Positions 51,200-54,210 of a stretch of DNA of 54,210 nucleotides are shown here, one piece after another. The DNA is taken from contig WRHP01000006.1 in NCBI GenBank assembly GCA_009783195.1, positions 1 to 54,210 on the forward strand, read 5' to 3'. The translations under genes were made by a program, and so were the position numbers. Origin of the DNA: Syntrophorhabdaceae bacterium (GTDB taxonomy: Bacteria > Desulfobacterota > Deferrimicrobia > Deferrimicrobiales > Deferrimicrobiaceae). Within the stretch, counting starts at the first letter, position 1; every line of letters begins with the position of its first letter. The notes under the pieces were generated by a model. That model was not told where the DNA came from and did not search any database. It was given only the letters and a program-made list of their open reading frames with translations.

Positions 51200-51245
51200 A
51201 CGGGCGGCGCGAAACCGTTTCGTACCGCCCGTTTTGTAATTTTTT
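51200..51245 (+). terminator. Terminator after the secreted Ig-like protein
   Basis: ACGGGCGG (51200-51207) pairs with CCGCCCGT (51225-51232), with an inner CGAAA/TTTCG hairpin. TTTGTAATTTTTT follows. Confidence 0.85.
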
Positions 51246-51285
51246 GTTGAACGACAAATGTTTTTGGTCTTATCTGAATTTCTCC

Positions 51286-51294
51286 TGATATAAT
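51286..51294 (+). promoter_or_regulatory. Extended -10 promoter for the PBP gene
   Basis: TGATATAAT is a perfect extended -10 (TG-N-TATAAT, with TATAAT at 51289-51294). The -35 is weak (TTGGTC, 19 bases away). It leaves a leader of about 95 bases before ATG 51399. Confidence 0.6.
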
Positions 51295-51398
51295 AAAGAC
51301 TTTGAGCTTATATGCTAATGCAAACGCGGTGCGCGGCAGCCTGTTCCCGGTGTCCGCGGCACAGCTTTTTTTTGCTGAATAAATTTTATGAGGAAAAC

Positions 51399-52748
51399 AT
51401 GAGCGGTTTTTTACGAAAAAAGATCTTTCGGTACGCGATCGCCGCTGTTTTTCTCATGGTCTTTAGCTGGTCCGTAGCAAATGCTATGGATGCCGACAAT
51501 AACGTCCTGAACTCAGTTGATCCGCTATCCGACGAAAATGCGCCGCAATCCGGGCATGGCCTGACGCCGCAGGAGCTTGGCGGTCTTATCGCGTCGGGGA
51601 AAACGGAAAAAGCGTTTTCAGATGGGTCCGTCTTGACGCTGTCGATAGATAAGGATTTACAGTCGGAGGTGTTCAATCTGTTCCGGCGGTATGACCCTCC
51701 CTACGGCGCTTTTGTGGCGATGGAACCATCCACAGGGCGCGTGCTTGCCATGGTCGGCTATCAGCAAGGAGGAAAATCTGACCCGTGGCTGGCGTTGAAA
51801 GCCATATATCCAGCCGCTTCCCTTATAAAGATAGTAACCGCCGCCGCCGCCGTCGAACTCGGAAATGTTTCTCCATATGACGAGATCCGGTATCGGGGCG
51901 GTATATACAAGATTAACCGTAGCGGGATTCATTCCGATGAGGGCGGCTCAAGCATGACGTTCGAGGAAGCGATCGCGCGCTCCGCCAACAGCGTGTTCGG
52001 CAAGGTCACCGTCAGGGATGTGGGCGCGCCGGCTCTTGGGGTATATCTCGAAAAGTTTGGTTTCGGCATGCCCATCCCGTTCGATATGACAGTGGAGCCA
52101 AGCAGCGCTGAAGTGCCAAGCGACGAGTACGAGCTTGCCCGCACCGGCGCGGGTTTTGGCGATGTGTATGTATCTCCCCTGCATATGGCTATGGTGATGT
52201 CCGCGCTTGCTTCCGACGGCCCGATGCCCCGGCCGCTTCTCGTCGACCGGATTGTGGACGGCAACGGCTATGTTGACTATGAGTCCGTCCCATCGAAACT
52301 TAAGGACACCGTTTTGCCGGATACGGCGCAGGCGGTTGTGCGGATGATGGTCAAGACCATAGAGATGGGCACCTCGCGCCGCGCTTTCGGAACGCCGGAC
52401 CGGACACCGCTTTTGCAAGACATGGAGGTGGCGGGAAAGACGGGGTCTCTTTCCGGCTGGACTCCGCCGATGCATTTCGAATGGTTTGCCGGTCTTGCTC
52501 CGGTGGATGCTCCCAGGCTTGCGCTGGCGGCCCTCGTGGTAAACGATCACCATGGAAAAATCAAGGGAAGCTATGTGGGGAAAGAGGCGTTTTCCGCCTA
52601 CTTTGGGTATCCATCTTCCGATCCGCCGTCGTATTACGCGAGAAGCAAAAGAAAAGGTGTCCGGAATATCAGCAAGGCCAGCAATAAAAAGATTGCGAAA
52701 CAGGGGAAGGCGAAGAAGCGGCGTTTGCGGAAAGATAACACGCAGTAG
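51399..52748 (+). CDS. Single-domain penicillin-binding transpeptidase
   Basis: 449 residues from ATG 51399 with AGGA before it; the longer frame from 51312 lacks a site. A signal peptide (R-K-K-I-F-R-Y-A-I-A-A-V-F-L-M-V-F-S-W) ends near A29. The transpeptidase motifs are all present: S141-L-I-K144 with the acyl-serine, S195-A-N197, and K347-T-G349. There is no dimerisation/pedestal domain before it, unlike PBP2 or FtsI, and a basic tail (KKIAKQGKAKKRRLRKDN) may hold it near the wall or membrane. It should cross-link peptidoglycan or act on it. It may be a periplasmic, soluble relative of class B PBPs. Confidence 0.88.
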   Translation: MSGFLRKKIFRYAIAAVFLMVFSWSVANAMDADNNVLNSVDPLSDENAPQSGHGLTPQELGGLIASGKTEKAFSDGSVLTLSIDKDLQSEVFNLFRRYDPPYGAFVAMEPSTGRVLAMVGYQQGGKSDPWLALKAIYPAASLIKIVTAAAAVELGNVSPYDEIRYRGGIYKINRSGIHSDEGGSSMTFEEAIARSANSVFGKVTVRDVGAPALGVYLEKFGFGMPIPFDMTVEPSSAEVPSDEYELARTGAGFGDVYVSPLHMAMVMSALASDGPMPRPLLVDRIVDGNGYVDYESVPSKLKDTVLPDTAQAVVRMMVKTIEMGTSRRAFGTPDRTPLLQDMEVAGKTGSLSGWTPPMHFEWFAGLAPVDAPRLALAALVVNDHHGKIKGSYVGKEAFSAYFGYPSSDPPSYYARSKRKGVRNISKASNKKIAKQGKAKKRRLRKDNTQ

Positions 52749-52847
52749 CTTTGCGTGTCTTGTTGAAAGCTTGTTTTTCGGCAGGATGGCGTGTGTGTCA
52801 TGTCACAGGTTTGCTGGTATGACGGTGTCGCGTAACCTGGAGGCTAT

Positions 52848-53834
52848 GTGGATTTTAAACGCCTGATCGATGTTCGGCGCAGTTTGAGGGCATATTCATC
52901 CCGTCCGGTCGAGCGGGATAAGGTTGAGCGGATGCTGGATGCCGCCCGCTGGTCGCCTTCAAGCGCCAATCGCCAGCCTTGGCGTTTTGTGGTGGTGGAG
53001 CACGACGCTCCAGAGCGGCTCGCGCTGGAAGAAGCGCTTGATGCCGGAAACTCCTGGGCGAATCGGGCTCCGGTGCTGATCGTTGCGGGAGCTGTTCCGT
53101 CTGAAGGGCTGGTGGTCGAGTCGCGGGAATATGTTCTTTTTGACGCCGGGCTTGCTTTGATGTCCCTGTTATATCGCGGAGCCGACCAGGGGTTGCTGGT
53201 GCACCCGATGGCGGGATGGAAAGAGGCGCCGCTTCGTGACGCGCTTGGGCTTCCGGATTCCTTCGCGCCCCTGGTGGTTGTTGCCGTGGGATACCATGGC
53301 AAACCTGAAGAACTCGACGAGGCTACGCGCAAAAAGGACGAAAGGCCAAGCACCCGCAAGCCGCTTCCGGAAATAGCATTCGAGAACCGGTGGGGCGTGC
53401 CGTATTCCACGAAGATTCCCTCCTGCCCCGCGAAGGTTTTCGAGACCGATATTCAGCTTCGCTTCCGCGATACCGACGCTATGGGGCATGTTAACAACGC
53501 CACCGTGGTGTCGTATCTCGAGGTCGGGCGCCTCCGTTTTCTTGTTGAACTGTTTGGGGGTGAGCAGGTAAGGAATATTCCTTTCATCATAGCGGATGTT
53601 TCCTGCAGCTACCGCGCGCCGATCTTCCTGCATGACCAGGTGCGCGTCCGGATATGGATAACGGATATCTCCCGCAGCTCGTACCGTTTCCGGTACGAGA
53701 TCTTCAATCCCGCCGACGGACGGATTTTCGTCGAAGCTGAGACGGTGCAGGTGATGTACGACTACAAAGCGAAACAGACCATCCCCCTGCCTCCCGCTTT
53801 CCTGGATGTTGTGCGGGAGTATGTGGCGGTGTAA
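52848..53834 (+). CDS. Nitroreductase fused to a hotdog thioesterase
   Basis: 328 residues from GTG 52848, with GGAGG three bases before it. The N-terminal nitroreductase domain (about 1-180) has R-R-S-L-R-A-Y, M-L-D-A-A-R-W-S-P-S-S-A-N-R-Q-P-W-R-F (the FMN-binding stretch), LLYRGADQGLLVHPMAGW and VVVAVGYHGKPE. After a linker, FETDIQLRFRDTDAMGHVNNATVVSYLEVGRLRFL opens a YbgC/4HBT thioesterase (about 198-328), with the catalytic Asp in the R-x-x-D-x-D-x-x-G-H-V-N-N motif. There is no stop between them, so it is a true fusion. Joining FMN redox and thioester hydrolysis suggests action on an acyl- or aryl-CoA. Confidence 0.9.
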   Translation: MDFKRLIDVRRSLRAYSSRPVERDKVERMLDAARWSPSSANRQPWRFVVVEHDAPERLALEEALDAGNSWANRAPVLIVAGAVPSEGLVVESREYVLFDAGLALMSLLYRGADQGLLVHPMAGWKEAPLRDALGLPDSFAPLVVVAVGYHGKPEELDEATRKKDERPSTRKPLPEIAFENRWGVPYSTKIPSCPAKVFETDIQLRFRDTDAMGHVNNATVVSYLEVGRLRFLVELFGGEQVRNIPFIIADVSCSYRAPIFLHDQVRVRIWITDISRSSYRFRYEIFNPADGRIFVEAETVQVMYDYKAKQTIPLPPAFLDVVREYVAV

Positions 53835-54053
53835 TTTTTCGATGGTGCGCATGAGATGCGGACCTTAAGACGGGACGCCGCACCCGGATATTTGTAATAT
53901 CCGGTGTTTATACAGTGTTAGCTTAAGATTGCCATCTGGTTAATTTTTAATAATAAAGTTTATAGCAGGCTAGTACATGTAAAAAATATATATAAAATAA
54001 GAGTTTCAAGATACGGGTTTATTGATGGAAATTGCATATGTAACGAGGAAGTA

Positions 54054-54210
54054 ATGAAAACACCAAGAATTTCAGTTTTAATGCCGGCGTATAATGCGGA
54101 AAAATATATAGCAGAAGCAATTCAATCCATTCTTGATCAAACGTTTACAGACTTTGAGTTTATTATTATAAACGATGGTTCGACAGACAAAACATCCGAA
54201 ATCATAAAAT
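54054..54210 (+). CDS. Glycosyltransferase family 2, N-terminal part (runs off the window)
   Basis: 52 codons remain, from ATG 54054 behind AGGAAG. The sequence is textbook GT2: [19 protein letters not shown], then [23 protein letters not shown], covering the nucleotide-binding loop and the first Asp. The gene and the ~170 bp before it are clearly AT-richer than everything from 5 kb on, so a new, possibly horizontally acquired glycan locus probably begins here. The acceptor cannot be inferred from the fragment. Confidence 0.92.
   Translation, partial: MKTPRISVLMPAYNAEKYIAEAIQSILDQTFTDFEFIIINDGSTDKTSEIIK

Overview
The window looks like one chromosomal segment of a Gram-negative bacterium: outer-membrane TonB-dependent transport, an LPS-type glycosyltransferase cluster with three GT9 (heptosyltransferase-family) genes, an LpxL-like acyltransferase and many lipoproteins. 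MqnE and MqnC point to menaquinone made by the futalosine route. That route together with DksA, DUF2155 and PA2779/PA2778-type proteins would fit Desulfobacterota- or Nitrospirota-like lineages, but the species is not assigned here. Most of the window is GC-rich. The first ~1.4 kb and the last ~300 bp are visibly AT-richer and look like accessory DNA.

Layout. 1-5130: accessory stretch with a Sel1 fragment, a broken zinc-finger gene, a DUF1963-like protein, an IS3-family remnant, a DUF4143 ATPase, a chloramphenicol acetyltransferase-like protein and a methyltransferase. 5200-8400: metallo-beta-lactamase/rhodanese protein, a palindromic repeat, a YjfB-like small protein and a GT8 glycosyltransferase. 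8546-11860 (minus strand): btuB-like receptor and tonB behind two cobalamin riboswitches in series. 12250-18530: dksA-like, galT, glgA, a lipoprotein, mqnE and mqnC. 19080-31020: a GLUG-repeat lipoprotein, serS, greA, a mannose-1-phosphate guanylyltransferase, DUF502, leuA, a cupin, a decayed CbiO-type ATPase, suhB, a DUF2155 lipoprotein and mgtE. 31200-33440 (minus strand): a V4R sensor with a diguanylate cyclase, preceded by three serine tRNAs. 33490-41860: a mosaic of glycosyltransferases and an LpxL-like acyltransferase on both strands, probably for LPS core or surface glycans. 42130-47310: a coupled PA2779 / C39 peptidase / TPR lipoprotein operon, a thioesterase, an ECF sigma with its anti-sigma, and DUF948 + YtxH proteins. 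47560-50620 (minus strand): a fully overlapping zur-znuA-znuC-znuB zinc uptake operon with an inverted-repeat operator candidate. 50660-53830: a secreted protein, a single-domain penicillin-binding protein and a nitroreductase-thioesterase fusion. The window ends inside a GT2 glycosyltransferase gene.

Two families of short palindromic repeats lie between genes. Family A (arms with CCCAGATCCGTCAT) is at about 5204, 6768, 44445 and 47401. Family B (ends with GCCGCCC) is at about 11970, 18640 and 29167, with a minimal piece at 26444. The strongest unusual feature is the tandem cobalamin riboswitch leader, whose first unit carries its own terminator and whose second lies next to a hairpin over the ribosome binding site. 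All functional calls are made by reading the sequence; no database search was run.
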